Positions 36,751 to 46,336 of a DNA stretch of 64,000 nt are shown here, one piece after another. The translations under genes were made by a program, and so were the position numbers. The DNA lies in the NCBI RefSeq assembly GCF_001280565.1, contig NZ_LGRO01000002.1, forward strand, positions 124,001 to 188,000, written 5' to 3'. How positions within the stretch are numbered: the stretch's first letter is position 1; the number at the start of each line of letters is the position of its first letter. The notes beneath the pieces were generated by a model, which made no database searches, was not told the origin of the DNA, and saw nothing but the letters and a program-made list of their open reading frames with translations. Origin of the DNA: Sulfobacillus thermosulfidooxidans. GTDB lineage: Bacteria; Bacillota; Sulfobacillia; Sulfobacillales; Sulfobacillaceae.

Positions 36751-37575
36751 CTATGACAAAGAGATAGTGCGTATGCCATCTGCTGTAAATGCCGTCACCG
36801 CCCAGATTCCACATTCTCGGGCCAAGGTTTTGGCTTCATCAAAGTATAGTCCCACATTTTCCGGCTCATGCGCATCGGAGGCCAACGTCACACGTAAATG
36901 CGCTTTCGCCGCTTCTTGCAGTAGAAGCGGGTGCGGGTAAATTTCTTTGATAGGCCGGCGCAATCCAGCGGTATTAATTTCTAAAGCGACCTGATGATCG
37001 GCTAAGGCTTCCACAAACAAGCGGTACCACGGCCTTAACACGTCATCAGGAACTTTCGCTAGTCCATAAATTTTGGGTAAATCAGGATGGGTTATGGCTT
37101 GAAATAGTCCCGATCTCACCGCTTTAATCGAATACTGGTAGTATTTCGCCCATATCTCCTCTGAATCTCTTACCAGATATTGATCTTTCATGTCACTGAC
37201 ATCAAGTCCAAAGTCATCAATGAAATGAATAGACCCGAGAACAAAGTCCCAGGAATATTGCCGTAAATATTCGCGGATTCCATCTTCCTGTTCGGGGACA
37301 TAATCCATTTCCAATCCCACCGCAATAGGATACTTATGCCGTACCTGGTCAAGAAATGCGGTGTACCCGTTAAGAGGATATAAGCAGCGTTCTTTAGACC
37401 AATCTCCGGGCAATAACCCGGCACTTTCCAAAAAGCGATAGCCATGTTCAACAATGCCTAGTCCCTCAACATGCCGTGAAGTCGCGACGGCAAGAAATTG
37501 TTCTAACCAGGATTCGGGATATTCGAGGGGTGAATAGGGGCCATGCTCCATGTGTACATGTTGATCAAACCACAT
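36751..37575 (-). CDS. PHP-domain phosphoesterase (histidinol-phosphatase-like)
   Basis: 274-aa PHP enzyme. Metal-binding motifs: DQHVHMEHG near the start, GIVEHGYRF, GLEMDYVPE, GSIHFIDDF, ITHPDL and SDAHEPENVG. Such proteins hydrolyse phosphate monoesters, as in HisK histidinol phosphatase. No other his genes are near, so the substrate is uncertain. Strong AAGGAG ribosome site before the ATG. Confidence 0.85.
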   Translation of the reverse strand: MWFDQHVHMEHGPYSPLEYPESWLEQFLAVATSRHVEGLGIVEHGYRFLESAGLLPGDWSKERCLYPLNGYTAFLDQVRHKYPIAVGLEMDYVPEQEDGIREYLRQYSWDFVLGSIHFIDDFGLDVSDMKDQYLVRDSEEIWAKYYQYSIKAVRSGLFQAITHPDLPKIYGLAKVPDDVLRPWYRLFVEALADHQVALEINTAGLRRPIKEIYPHPLLLQEAAKAHLRVTLASDAHEPENVGLYFDEAKTLARECGIWAVTAFTADGIRTISLS

Positions 37576-37614
37576 TCACTGTCGTCTCCTTCAGACCTGC
37601 TATTTCGACGCATT

Positions 37615-38463
37615 TTACTCATACCAATGAGATTCATCATATTTGGTATAGGTAGCGATAAAGGCCGAAACGTAGGCTATAGTCATGGATAGCCCCATAA
37701 TTAAGACACCGAGTTGTTGATCTGCCAACGCTGAAATCCCAAAAATTCTCGGGGCATGAATATAAAACTTATAAAAGGGTGCCGTGGTGTCAATAATGTA
37801 AACCAGTGCTGGCATCATCAAATCAAAATTAAAGAAAATGTATACGAGCTGATAACCCCGGGAAATCATGCCCAATTCTGGCAGAGTTCCGGCTTTTCGC
37901 ACCACACTTAATTTGCGAGCTCCTTTTTGCAATACAGGAGACATGACCGGCCACCACATAAAAATGGCCGAAAATAACATGACATACGACTCTAAAACAT
38001 AAACCCAGTCGTTCCGCAAACTGGCATCCAAAAACGGAGGCCACTCAATAGCCGAGAAAATCACATTAAATGTGATTATGGCAAACGGAGGATTGGTTGC
38101 CACACGTAAGACCTTGTACCAAAATCGGGTTTTCCACAAACTTTGAATCATCCATTGGGGAATTCCCGCTAATAGCAACGGTGGCAAGACCATGCTTAAT
38201 AGAGCATATTGAACCATATGTCCAGAAAACAAATAATCATCCGCGATTAACTTTAATGGTGTCCCCATGGCTAAATAGAAGACCACTAAGGCGGAGATAA
38301 AATAAACCTTTTGCATGGTTGGCACCGGCGGAAGATTTTCGCCAAAGCGGTGTTTTAATGGTCCTAACAATTGGAAATATACAACCAGCAAAATGATGAC
38401 TAGGAGCATCACTTCTGGATGCCATAACGCAAAAAAGTTATAATGCTGAAACAGAAATGCCAT
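37615..38463 (-). CDS. ctaG: CtaG-type (Caa3_CtaG) oxidase assembly membrane protein
   Basis: 282 aa, about seven membrane helices; AFLFQHYNFFALWHPEVMLL, HMVQYALLSMVLPPLLL and YEWPP-like FSAIEWPPFLDASL match the Firmicute CtaG family (PF09678) needed for caa3 oxidase assembly and copper delivery. It stands 5 kb from the oxidase operon on the same strand. Confidence 0.87.
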   Translation of the reverse strand: MAFLFQHYNFFALWHPEVMLLVIILLVVYFQLLGPLKHRFGENLPPVPTMQKVYFISALVVFYLAMGTPLKLIADDYLFSGHMVQYALLSMVLPPLLLAGIPQWMIQSLWKTRFWYKVLRVATNPPFAIITFNVIFSAIEWPPFLDASLRNDWVYVLESYVMLFSAIFMWWPVMSPVLQKGARKLSVVRKAGTLPELGMISRGYQLVYIFFNFDLMMPALVYIIDTTAPFYKFYIHAPRIFGISALADQQLGVLIMGLSMTIAYVSAFIATYTKYDESHWYE

Positions 38464-38558
38464 GATAGACCCTCACTCATTCTAGTTGAAAACCATTTAT
38501 TCCTCCATTATAGCCAATTCTTTTGATGTTCCCACAAAATATCAGTCTCTGGACGCCA

Positions 38559-39968
38559 TTAACCCAATACCGGCGCTTTACGAAGTTTTGTGGCTTGCTC
38601 AAAAGCAAAGGCCAGTTGGATGAGGAGCGATTCCTGAAAAGCGCCAGCTGTAAAGGTCAACCCCAATGGCTTTCCCGTTTGGGTATACCCCATGGGTACC
38701 GTAATAGAAGGATAGCCAGCTCTAGCGGCAATGTCTGCTCCCCGGTTATTGATAAATACTAACGCATCGAGGCGATAATCCTCGAGGGTCTTGTCAATGC
38801 CTTGACGTTGTGACCACTTTAAATCACGTTGTCGGGCCATAAGATAGCGGGCATCAGTCAATCGTCCCTGGGTTGCGAAGGATTCCATTAAAACTGATTG
38901 TCCATAGCGCAAAGCTTCTTGACTATGGGCATTGTTGAAATCTATCACATCTTTGAGTGTTTTGGGCCCCTTGCTTGTCCACTTGTTTAAATAAGCATTT
39001 AATGCGGCAGGAAATTCGTAAAGAAGCACATCATAAGTCCAGTTTTCGTTGGCCGTTTCAATATCCGCGGGATCCACAATATCAGCGCCAGCGTCACGCA
39101 GGATATTAAGAGCGTGATTAAAGATCGCCAGTTCTTCATCACTTGCCTGATCAAGATAACGTTGCCGGGGAACGCCTAAACGTCTTTTTTTCAATCCATC
39201 CGCGATCAAATCTCTGCGGTAGTCAGGAAATCCTGGTGCCAGGGCCGTCACGGGATCTTCAGGGTCAAACCCTTGGATGACGGTTAACAAAATCGCCGCA
39301 TCCGTCACCGTCGTCGCCATAGGACCGGCTGTATCTTGTGAATACGCAATGGGTACGATACCGGACCGGCTGACTAATCCAATTGTGGGTTTGATTCCTA
39401 CCAACGAATTCTGGCTTGAGGGGCTCAATATGGATCCGGATGTCTCTGTACCTAAAGCTACCGGTGCAAATCCTGCCGCGATAGCGGCTCCAGATCCCGA
39501 ACTCGATCCGCCTACATCAAAAATTCCCGGGCCATAGGGATTCATAACTTGTCCCCCATAGGAGCTGTAACCATTAGGCATATGATCGGACATGAAGTTA
39601 GCCCATTCTGTTAAGTTGGTCTTTCCTAAAATCATGCCACCGGCCCCGCGAATTTGCTTAATCACAAAGGCATCTCTTACGGCATAATTATCTTTAAGAG
39701 ACAAAGATCCGGCTGTCGTGTGCATATCCCCACCAACAGCAATATTGTCTTTCACTAATACGGGCACACCAGCTAACAGTCCCCCGGGTTGGTAACGTGC
39801 TATGCGATCGGCACGATCAGCCTCGGCGAATACATGCGGATTCAATTCCAAGACAGCATTTATCCGCTCATTGTGCTCGGCAATGGTGGTTAAGAATTCC
39901 CATAGCCACTCTTGGGCACTGGTTTTCCGCTGCCTCCAGCGGTCTTGAAATGTCGTAATCAGAGACAT
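38559..39968 (-). CDS. Amidase (amidase-signature family)
   Basis: 469 aa. Catalytic triad context: VLVKDNIAVGGDMHTTAGS (Lys), the glycine/serine loop GGSSSGSGAAIAAGFAPVALG (cis-Ser), and the nucleophile in TETSGSILSPSS. Close to non-GatA amidases that hydrolyse small amides or peptide amides. Ends before a 95-base gap to ctaG; lone gene. Confidence 0.92.
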   Translation of the reverse strand: MSLITTFQDRWRQRKTSAQEWLWEFLTTIAEHNERINAVLELNPHVFAEADRADRIARYQPGGLLAGVPVLVKDNIAVGGDMHTTAGSLSLKDNYAVRDAFVIKQIRGAGGMILGKTNLTEWANFMSDHMPNGYSSYGGQVMNPYGPGIFDVGGSSSGSGAAIAAGFAPVALGTETSGSILSPSSQNSLVGIKPTIGLVSRSGIVPIAYSQDTAGPMATTVTDAAILLTVIQGFDPEDPVTALAPGFPDYRRDLIADGLKKRRLGVPRQRYLDQASDEELAIFNHALNILRDAGADIVDPADIETANENWTYDVLLYEFPAALNAYLNKWTSKGPKTLKDVIDFNNAHSQEALRYGQSVLMESFATQGRLTDARYLMARQRDLKWSQRQGIDKTLEDYRLDALVFINNRGADIAARAGYPSITVPMGYTQTGKPLGLTFTAGAFQESLLIQLAFAFEQATKLRKAPVLG

Positions 39969-40524
39969 GTTGGGTAGGCCTGAATCTTAGAGGAGACGTT
40001 TAATCGAAAACATTGAGCGCATTATGTGTCTTAATTTCTGGCAAGAACAGCGTGTCATGCCTTCAGATTTTGCCTCTAAAAACCAGGCGTTCCTCCTCTC
40101 GGGTGTCATTGGTTCTTATTTGAAGATACTTAGAAGTTTATTGTATAAGATCCCACAGATTTATCCTGTTGTCAGCCATCCAGCAAATATGTAGGCTCTT
40201 TTTGATTATAAAACTCCTTTCCATCACCGAACATAAAAATATCAGGCTCCACGCACGGGATTCCCGTGGCCTGTGAGCAGTTTTCCTGCTCCCGCCATTT
40301 AAGATATTAGTGCCAGAACGCGCATCATTTGACGCAGATACCCCATAGGGGTATCATGAATTCGAATTATGGCCAAGGAATCTCTGACCAGAGTTCGCAA
40401 TATCTTAGCGTGTTGTGTTGTCATATGACGGCAAAAGCGTCAGGATATGATAAGAGGGCTCGATATTTTTAAGCTATTACGGGAAAATAACATATCATGA
40501 CTATTTAACCAACGAGGTGAAATT
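39969..40524. other. Long non-coding region with several hairpins upstream of trxB
   Basis: 556 bases with no credible ORF. Three compact hairpins are seen: an imperfect stem at about 40236-40275 (CCACG/CGTGG with a CACGGG/CCCGTG alternative), GAGCAG/CTGCTC at about 40277-40293, and GATACCCC/GGGGTATC at about 40340-40358. No known class matched by eye. The right end holds the trxB promoter and GAGGTG ribosome site. Confidence 0.4.
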
Positions 40525-41484
40525 ATGGATGCTCGCAAAGTCATCATTTTAGGAACCGGTCCGGCAGGGCTTACCGCAGCCATTTATGCAGCTCGCGCTA
40601 ATCTCAGTCCTTTAGTCATTGAAGGCAATGAACCCGGCGGCCAACTGACTCTAACAACCGAAATTGAAAATTTTCCTGGATTCCCTGATGCCATCATGGG
40701 ACCCGATTTGATGGAAAATATGCGGAAACAAGCCGAACGATTTGGAGCGGAATTTGTTTTTGGAATGGCAACCTCTGTGGATTTACAAACTCGTCCATTC
40801 CGCGTTGTGGTCAATGAGGCCGACGAATTTTTTGCGGAATCGCTCATTATTTCTACAGGTGCCTCGGCGAAAATGCTTGGCATTCCAGGAGAAGCTGAAG
40901 CGTTGGGTCACGGAGTCTCCACATGCGCGACATGTGATGGATTCTTTTTCCGTGACAAGAAAATCATTGTCGTTGGCGGTGGCGATTCTGCAATGGAAGA
41001 AGCTACATTTCTCACCAAATTTGCGTCGGAGGTCACCATTGTACACCGCCGTGATACCTTGCGCGCATCCAAAGTTATGCAAGAACGAGCCCATAACAAT
41101 CCGAAAATAAAGTGGATGATGGATGTCACGCCAGTATCTGTGAAGTCTGAAAACAATCATGTTGTCGGACTCGAAGTTCGAGATAACAAAACGGGAGAGA
41201 CCAAAGTCTTAGAAACAGAAGGGATTTTTGTCGCAATCGGGCATAACCCCAATACTGCTTTTCTCAATGGCCAGGTCGAAACCGATAAGGTGGGATACAT
41301 CATTACAAACCCGCATAATACGGCGACAAGCGTTCAAGGCGTGTTTGCTTGCGGAGACGTGATGGACTCCCATTATCGTCAAGCCATCACGGCCGCGGGT
41401 AGCGGCTGTCGCGCTGCGATGGATGTAGAAAAATATCTCGAAGGTTCGTTTGTTTATGACTGGTCCATGAGTGGCACACACTAA
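40525..41484 (+). CDS. trxB: Thioredoxin reductase
   Basis: NADPH-dependent flavoenzyme (319 aa). N-terminal FAD site VIILGTGPAGLTAAIYAAR, redox disulfide CATCDGFFF near residue 133, NADPH site VVGGGDSAMEEATFL, and the C-terminal FACGDVMDSHYRQAITAAGSG. It would reduce thioredoxin, the expected electron donor for the arsenate reductase found at 57.6 kb. Followed by its own terminator. Confidence 0.96.
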   Translation: MDARKVIILGTGPAGLTAAIYAARANLSPLVIEGNEPGGQLTLTTEIENFPGFPDAIMGPDLMENMRKQAERFGAEFVFGMATSVDLQTRPFRVVVNEADEFFAESLIISTGASAKMLGIPGEAEALGHGVSTCATCDGFFFRDKKIIVVGGGDSAMEEATFLTKFASEVTIVHRRDTLRASKVMQERAHNNPKIKWMMDVTPVSVKSENNHVVGLEVRDNKTGETKVLETEGIFVAIGHNPNTAFLNGQVETDKVGYIITNPHNTATSVQGVFACGDVMDSHYRQAITAAGSGCRAAMDVEKYLEGSFVYDWSMSGTH

Positions 41485-41488
41485 AATC

Positions 41489-41522
41489 AAAACCGTTCCC
41501 TGCTTCCGGGAACGGTTTTGCT
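41489..41522 (+). terminator. Terminator of trxB
   Basis: Perfect 12-bp stem AAAACCGTTCCC/GGGAACGGTTTT with a T-run in the 3' arm, 4 bases past the stop. Confidence 0.92.
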
Positions 41523-41769
41523 ATTTGAATGGGAAATATCTACCTTTCATCCGATTTTACGGTGTTTGCTTAGGCTTGAATTCTCAGAACTATTTTGCGA
41601 TGGAGTTCAGCTCCAACCTCGTCCTGTCAGAACGGTCTTGTTGATGTATAATTATGCTGTTTTTTTGATAGGTTCGCATAGTTTGGATATGAAGATTTGG
41701 GTTTGACACCCCGGAATGGATACTGCACTATATAGGGGATACTCCCCCAAAAATTTAAGGAGGAAGCAT

Positions 41770-42039
41770 ATGGCCCATGTAATTACTGGTTTGTGCCAAG
41801 ACACCAAAGACCAGAGCTGCGTCGAAGTCTGCCCTGTTGACTGCATTCATCCAGCCCAAAGTTTGGACGGTGACGAAGCTTACGAAGCGGCTCCTCAGCT
41901 TTATATCGATCCCGATGTCTGTATTGACTGTGGGGCTTGCGTTCCGGAATGTCCCGTAGGTGCCATTTTTATGCAAGAAGACTTGGCGCCCGAAGATGAA
42001 AAATACATTGAGATTAACGCCGCTTATTACCGAAAATAA
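41770..42039 (+). CDS. fdxA: Seven-iron ferredoxin ([3Fe-4S][4Fe-4S])
   Basis: 89-aa electron carrier. The first cluster motif is Cys9-x7-Cys17-x3-Cys21-Pro with a further Cys25; the second is CIDCGACVPECP. This spacing marks the bacterial 7Fe group. ATG at 41770 follows AAGGAGG; the frame is open 18 codons further but unsupported. A partner reductase (YumC type) is encoded at 50.5 kb. Confidence 0.95.
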   Translation: MAHVITGLCQDTKDQSCVEVCPVDCIHPAQSLDGDEAYEAAPQLYIDPDVCIDCGACVPECPVGAIFMQEDLAPEDEKYIEINAAYYRK

Positions 42040-42044
42040 CTGAT

Positions 42045-42078
42045 ACAAGCCTAGGACATGCCTAGGCTTGTTCTTTGT
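42045..42078. terminator. Bidirectional terminator between fdxA and an acyltransferase gene
   Basis: Perfect 11-bp stem ACAAGCCTAGG/CCTAGGCTTGT with loop ACATG, then TTCTTTG. The acyltransferase stop codon falls inside the right arm. Confidence 0.85.
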
Positions 42079-43246
42079 TATACACCACTTGCTTAGCAGA
42101 TGGCCTTGAGGTTTGTCCAGTTTTTTTATAACCCCACTGCCAATGCGCAATTAATTGTTTTCCCCAATAGATTCCAGGCTTTTCAACATACCTAAAACTG
42201 AGTTCACTTACAGCCATACTCAAAGCGCCTGCGACAAATAAGCGCAAGACAAAACCTTGCAATGTATGCATATTCGCCCAAGACCAATCACTGACTTTCC
42301 CTAAAATAAACCAGTGGGTTAGATATAAGCTGTAACTGCGGGTTCCGATATATTGCAAAACCTTATTGTGCACCAGCCACGACAAACCTGAGTAATCTTT
42401 CCAAGTCAGCCAAACCAATAAATAATTAGGAATTACCCATAAGAGATTTGCCATTTGGAAAGACCACTCGTGCCATCCCAGAAATAACGCCCACATCAAC
42501 CATAATATGCTCCAACCACGTAAACTCGGAGCATGATCAAATTTCACCATGGCTAACCCAGCAGAAAACCATATGGCCTGACTAGGAAAACTCCACAGTA
42601 AAAAGGAATGGGCCCATTGTGGCCATGTGAACCACAGATGTTGCAAAATAATGGGCCATAATTCGGCTCCCAATAAACCCCATACGAGAAACGTCCATGC
42701 CGATATCTTGGGAAAAACGCGCCGCATTATAAACGGGAATAATGCGTAAAATGTCATTTCCACACCGATGGACCATTCGACGCCAATCCACGAATTTTGA
42801 AACCAAGGGAGCCATCCAAACACAAATGTTACATGGGCCAACAAATTTGCCCAGGAAAAAATATGCCCTTGCATTGCCGTGGGAACAACCGTAGGATTTC
42901 CCGTGGTCAATAAGCCCGTAACCAGTAACATCAGGTAAAAAAGTGGGGCGATACGAAAAAATCTCCGGGTCCAAAAAGCCTTCGCCGGCTCTGCATCTTT
43001 GTGATGGCGGTATTGCCAACTCAGAACTAGCGTGAGCGCAGACACCATGTAAAAAAGCCCAACACCTTGGTCACCTTGACCCACGAAACGCATCCACCAG
43101 GGACCATGAAATGGCCGAATAATCGCTGCGTGAAAGATCATGACACTTAAAATCGCTATTCCCCGTAGTGCATCTAGCCTAGCATAACGCGGGGGAGAAG
43201 AAACAGCCCAACTATTTTGTTGCCGACCGCTCGTACCGCCTATCAC
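42062..43246 (-). CDS. Acyltransferase 3 family (OafA/YrhL-like) membrane protein
   Basis: About 394 aa with ten or more membrane helices. Signatures: RLDALRGIAILSVMIFHAA with the catalytic His, GQGDQGVGLFYMVSALTL, and WSIGVEMTFYALFPF. Members O-acetylate surface polysaccharides or peptidoglycan. The GTG at 43246 has AAGGAGG seven bases upstream, better than the ATG at 43279. Confidence 0.88.
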   Translation of the reverse strand: MIGGTSGRQQNSWAVSSPPRYARLDALRGIAILSVMIFHAAIIRPFHGPWWMRFVGQGDQGVGLFYMVSALTLVLSWQYRHHKDAEPAKAFWTRRFFRIAPLFYLMLLVTGLLTTGNPTVVPTAMQGHIFSWANLLAHVTFVFGWLPWFQNSWIGVEWSIGVEMTFYALFPFIMRRVFPKISAWTFLVWGLLGAELWPIILQHLWFTWPQWAHSFLLWSFPSQAIWFSAGLAMVKFDHAPSLRGWSILWLMWALFLGWHEWSFQMANLLWVIPNYLLVWLTWKDYSGLSWLVHNKVLQYIGTRSYSLYLTHWFILGKVSDWSWANMHTLQGFVLRLFVAGALSMAVSELSFRYVEKPGIYWGKQLIAHWQWGYKKTGQTSRPSAKQVVYNKEQA

Positions 43247-43393
43247 ACGCTGTCCTCCTTCATCGCAAAATTTCCTCATGAGGATTGAGCGTACGGGGTA
43301 AAAGTGGTGGCCACCACATGGCTATGCTACCAACTTCATAACCATCGATCTACCCAAAATGGCCAAACTTCAGGCAGACTTCAGGAAGATGAG

Positions 43394-43430
43394 AAAGGGA
43401 CTGGCTCAGGATGGCCAGTCCCTTTACACA
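43394..43430. terminator. Terminator of the oxidase operon
   Basis: Perfect 12-bp stem AAAGGGACTGGC/GCCAGTCCCTTT around TCAGGATG, 18 bases past the small-subunit stop; A- and T-runs allow function in both directions. Confidence 0.85.
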
Positions 43431-43442
43431 AAATTCGTCGTG

Positions 43443-43673
43443 TTATCCAGGAATAGATGGAGGTTCTTGAGTATTAGTACTAGTTCCCGGTCGTCGCGAT
43501 GTCTTTGGCGCATTTTCATTTCGATCAATACTCATCGCGACTTTTCGTAAGGTGAGCAACAATATCGACATGACCACAATCTGAAAAATCCACCAGGCAG
43601 GATCCCACCAATGCGGGACCCCTTCACTGTAGGGCATTTTCAACGGCAGTGTCGGCCAAAATCCGCCTCCCAT
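43443..43673 (-). CDS. Small membrane subunit at end of oxidase operon
   Basis: 76 aa, single membrane helix (WWIFQIVVMSILLLTLRKV) then a polar Pro/Thr-rich tail. Position directly after subunit III suggests a small (subunit IV-like) oxidase component, but there is no sequence family I can name. Start at the ATG with GGAGGGG six bases upstream. Confidence 0.6.
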   Translation of the reverse strand: MGGGFWPTLPLKMPYSEGVPHWWDPAWWIFQIVVMSILLLTLRKVAMSIDRNENAPKTSRRPGTSTNTQEPPSIPG

Positions 43674-43691
43674 ACCCATCCCCTCCTGTCC

Positions 43692-44270
43692 TCAAATGAT
43701 GTAGATGGCGAGCCAGCTCGCAATCCACGCCAGGGCCACATAAATCCAGAAGTACACGCTTGCTTCCGCTGTCCAAAACCGTTCGGGCGCCATGTTTTGA
43801 CGCACATTGCGGATAATGCTAATACCGAGCATAATCAGCCCAATCACCGCATACACGAGATCCGCGCCCAAAATGATGTAATACATTTCGCCAAAGCGGG
43901 ACTGGGGCGAAACGTAGCGCATCCCCCACTGATAGGCGACCCCTAAGATCGCGAGGAGGCCTAACCCCGCCGCAATCTTGAGGCGGGATCCCACCTGATC
44001 CCGGTCCTGAGCATGACGGCCGGCGGTTACCGCGCCCCAAGCGACCAGAGCACTCACCGCCATCAAGGCTGCGACCACCACCCCAAAGCCTTGATTGGCT
44101 TGCGGGGCCACATACGTGCCGTCATACAGATACTTCGCCTCAAACAAGACGACAAAGGGCACAATTTGGGTGGCAATAAAGACCAGCATACTAAAACGGA
44201 CCGCCCGGTAATTATGCGGGGTAATCGGCTGACTTTGACGTTCTTCCGAAATCATCGGCTTATCCACCAT
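43692..44270 (-). CDS. ctaE: Cytochrome c oxidase subunit III
   Basis: 192 aa with five membrane helices, short form of subunit III lacking the first two. RAVRFSMLVFIATQIVPFVVLFEAKYLY and SVYFWIYVALAWIASWLAIYII fit. Downstream of subunit I by 15 bases. Supports subunit I stability and proton uptake. Confidence 0.85.
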   Translation of the reverse strand: MVDKPMISEERQSQPITPHNYRAVRFSMLVFIATQIVPFVVLFEAKYLYDGTYVAPQANQGFGVVVAALMAVSALVAWGAVTAGRHAQDRDQVGSRLKIAAGLGLLAILGVAYQWGMRYVSPQSRFGEMYYIILGADLVYAVIGLIMLGISIIRNVRQNMAPERFWTAEASVYFWIYVALAWIASWLAIYII

Positions 44271-44285
44271 CAGACATTCCTCCTC

Positions 44286-46229
44286 TTACTTCTGTGGTGA
44301 CGTGGGCACGTAATCGTGCCAATCATAGTACGGATCCGTCGAGGCCCGGCTTGTGGCGGCCAACTCATCCAGTGCCGTCGTCACCACCGGCACCGTGCTC
44401 CCTTCCCCGTATTTGTAGAGACTCGCCACAATTTCCGGTTGGACTGGAAAATTATTCGTCGGCGGTGGCGAAGCCGTAAACCACTCGGGGGTTTTGGCAT
44501 TCCACGGATTCTCGCTCGCTTTTTCGCCATTCGCCCAGCAGTAGCCAATGTAAATGATATTGGCCACAAAGGACGCCCCTAAGATAAAGGCGAAAATCGA
44601 CACCTCAAAGTTCATCGGTTGCAGATATGCCGGGTAGGCTGGGACCCAGCGGTTCATTCCGTGCAGTCCTAAGAGGAAGAACTGGCTGAACGTCAAGTTA
44701 AAGGCAAAGAAGGTGATAATCGCCAAGGTCTTGCCCCAGGTCTCGTTGTACATCCGCCCCGAGAGTTTCGGCAGCCAGTAATACATGGCGCCAAACCCAC
44801 TGAAAACCATCGATCCGATAATGGTGTAGTGGAAGTGCCCGACCACCCAGAAGGTGTCATGGAGCTGCAAATTGACAATCGGGTCCGCCAAAAACACGCC
44901 CGTGAGTCCGCCAATGAGGAAGTTGAACATGCTCATCAAAATCCAGATCACCGGCGTGGTCAGCCGAATTTTCGACTTCCAAAGCGTGCCAATGGCCGCC
45001 ATATAAGCAAATCCGGTGGGAATCGAAATCATCTCGGTAAAGAAGGAGAAGGGCAAGATTTCACTGTTGCGCAAGTTGGTGAACATGTGGTGCGCCCACA
45101 CGAGCCCGGAGAGCATCATCACGAACACCAAGCCAATCACGGCCCATTGCCGGCCAAACAGCGATTTCTGCGCCATCACCGGAATAATTTCATTCCACAG
45201 GGCGAAGGCCGGCACGGCAATGATGTACACTTCAGGATGCCCAAACAACCAGAAGAGCATCAAATAGGTTAACGGACTGCCCGTGGCCGTAAAGAAGTTC
45301 AAGGGCACGATTTTGTCTAACAGGCCCATCACGAACGTGGTCTGAATTTCCGGGAACCAAATCAGCATCAGCAAATTGACACTCACCTGGCCCCAGACAA
45401 ACAGCGGCAAACGGCCCCACGTCATGCCCGGCGCCCGCCGAAACATCACCGTGGCCACCAAGTTCAAAGCCACAATGAGCGACGAGGTGGTGAGCGCCAA
45501 GACCCCCAGGTAGTAGAAGATAATGCCGTTGGCGTCTTGGCCCGCCAAGGGCTCATAGCCCCGCCATCCGGTTGACCATTCCCCCAAAATCGGGCTGAAG
45601 AGCACGGTCAGGATCCCTGCCGGGACCAACCAGACCCCAATGCCTGAGAGCTTGGATAAGACCGTATGCCGCGCCCCAATCATGAGCGGCACAAAATAGT
45701 TGCCTAAACCGCCAATCATGAACACGGTGGCGAACGAAAACATCATCAGGGTGCCGTGAATGCCCACCGCCGTGAGATAATTGCTGGGGTAGTGGAAAAT
45801 CGTCAAATACGGGGTCATCAGTTCATAGCGCATGAGCATGGCAATGGCGCCGGCAATGAGAAACCCCCCCATGGCGAACATCATATACTGGATGCCGATG
45901 ACTTTGTGGTCCGTGGCAATTTCCCAGTAGCGGCGCCAGCCTTTGTCCCGTTCCACCCAACGGGTGTCAAACCCCATTAAGGGCAATAACACCGCGTCAT
46001 AGACGCCTATGCCTAAGAGCCAGCCAATCACGGCGCCAATCCACCCCAGCGTCACCGAGGGCCCGGTCACAAAGGGATGCCCCCGAAACGGATCCACGGC
46101 AATCACAAAGGTGTTGACCAAGAGAAAGCCTATAGCGGCCCATAAAAAGCCCCGCAGCACCGGAGGCATCATGGCCTTCTTCGGGCGCGAAAGCGGTTGG
46201 TGTTCGGGCGTCATTACAGCGTGTGCCAC
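44286..46229 (-). CDS. ctaD: Cytochrome c oxidase subunit I
   Basis: Catalytic subunit (647 aa) reducing oxygen at a haem-copper centre and pumping protons. Low-spin haem ligand in GIHGTLMMFSF, CuB ligand and cross-linked Tyr in WLFGHPEVYI, the HH pair in VWAHHMFTN, and the haem ligands in VVGHFHYTIIG. HPEVY marks the A-type oxidases. N-terminal extension with two extra helices. GTG start with GAAGGAGGG. The gene is GC-rich compared with most of the window. Confidence 0.96.
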   Translation of the reverse strand: MAHAVMTPEHQPLSRPKKAMMPPVLRGFLWAAIGFLLVNTFVIAVDPFRGHPFVTGPSVTLGWIGAVIGWLLGIGVYDAVLLPLMGFDTRWVERDKGWRRYWEIATDHKVIGIQYMMFAMGGFLIAGAIAMLMRYELMTPYLTIFHYPSNYLTAVGIHGTLMMFSFATVFMIGGLGNYFVPLMIGARHTVLSKLSGIGVWLVPAGILTVLFSPILGEWSTGWRGYEPLAGQDANGIIFYYLGVLALTTSSLIVALNLVATVMFRRAPGMTWGRLPLFVWGQVSVNLLMLIWFPEIQTTFVMGLLDKIVPLNFFTATGSPLTYLMLFWLFGHPEVYIIAVPAFALWNEIIPVMAQKSLFGRQWAVIGLVFVMMLSGLVWAHHMFTNLRNSEILPFSFFTEMISIPTGFAYMAAIGTLWKSKIRLTTPVIWILMSMFNFLIGGLTGVFLADPIVNLQLHDTFWVVGHFHYTIIGSMVFSGFGAMYYWLPKLSGRMYNETWGKTLAIITFFAFNLTFSQFFLLGLHGMNRWVPAYPAYLQPMNFEVSIFAFILGASFVANIIYIGYCWANGEKASENPWNAKTPEWFTASPPPTNNFPVQPEIVASLYKYGEGSTVPVVTTALDELAATSRASTDPYYDWHDYVPTSPQK

Positions 46230-46336
46230 GATTATCCCTCCTTCAATCTTCCATCTTCCAACATGTCATCGCGTGATCAGCGTGACGGGTATATCGTCTT
46301 CGGATTTTTTGCATCCACACGGAAGCTCGGAATGCC

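Noticed and set aside
40225..40360. Guanidine, SAM or cobalamin riboswitch upstream of trxB
   Set aside because: Conserved loops of these classes were not found; left as unassigned structure.
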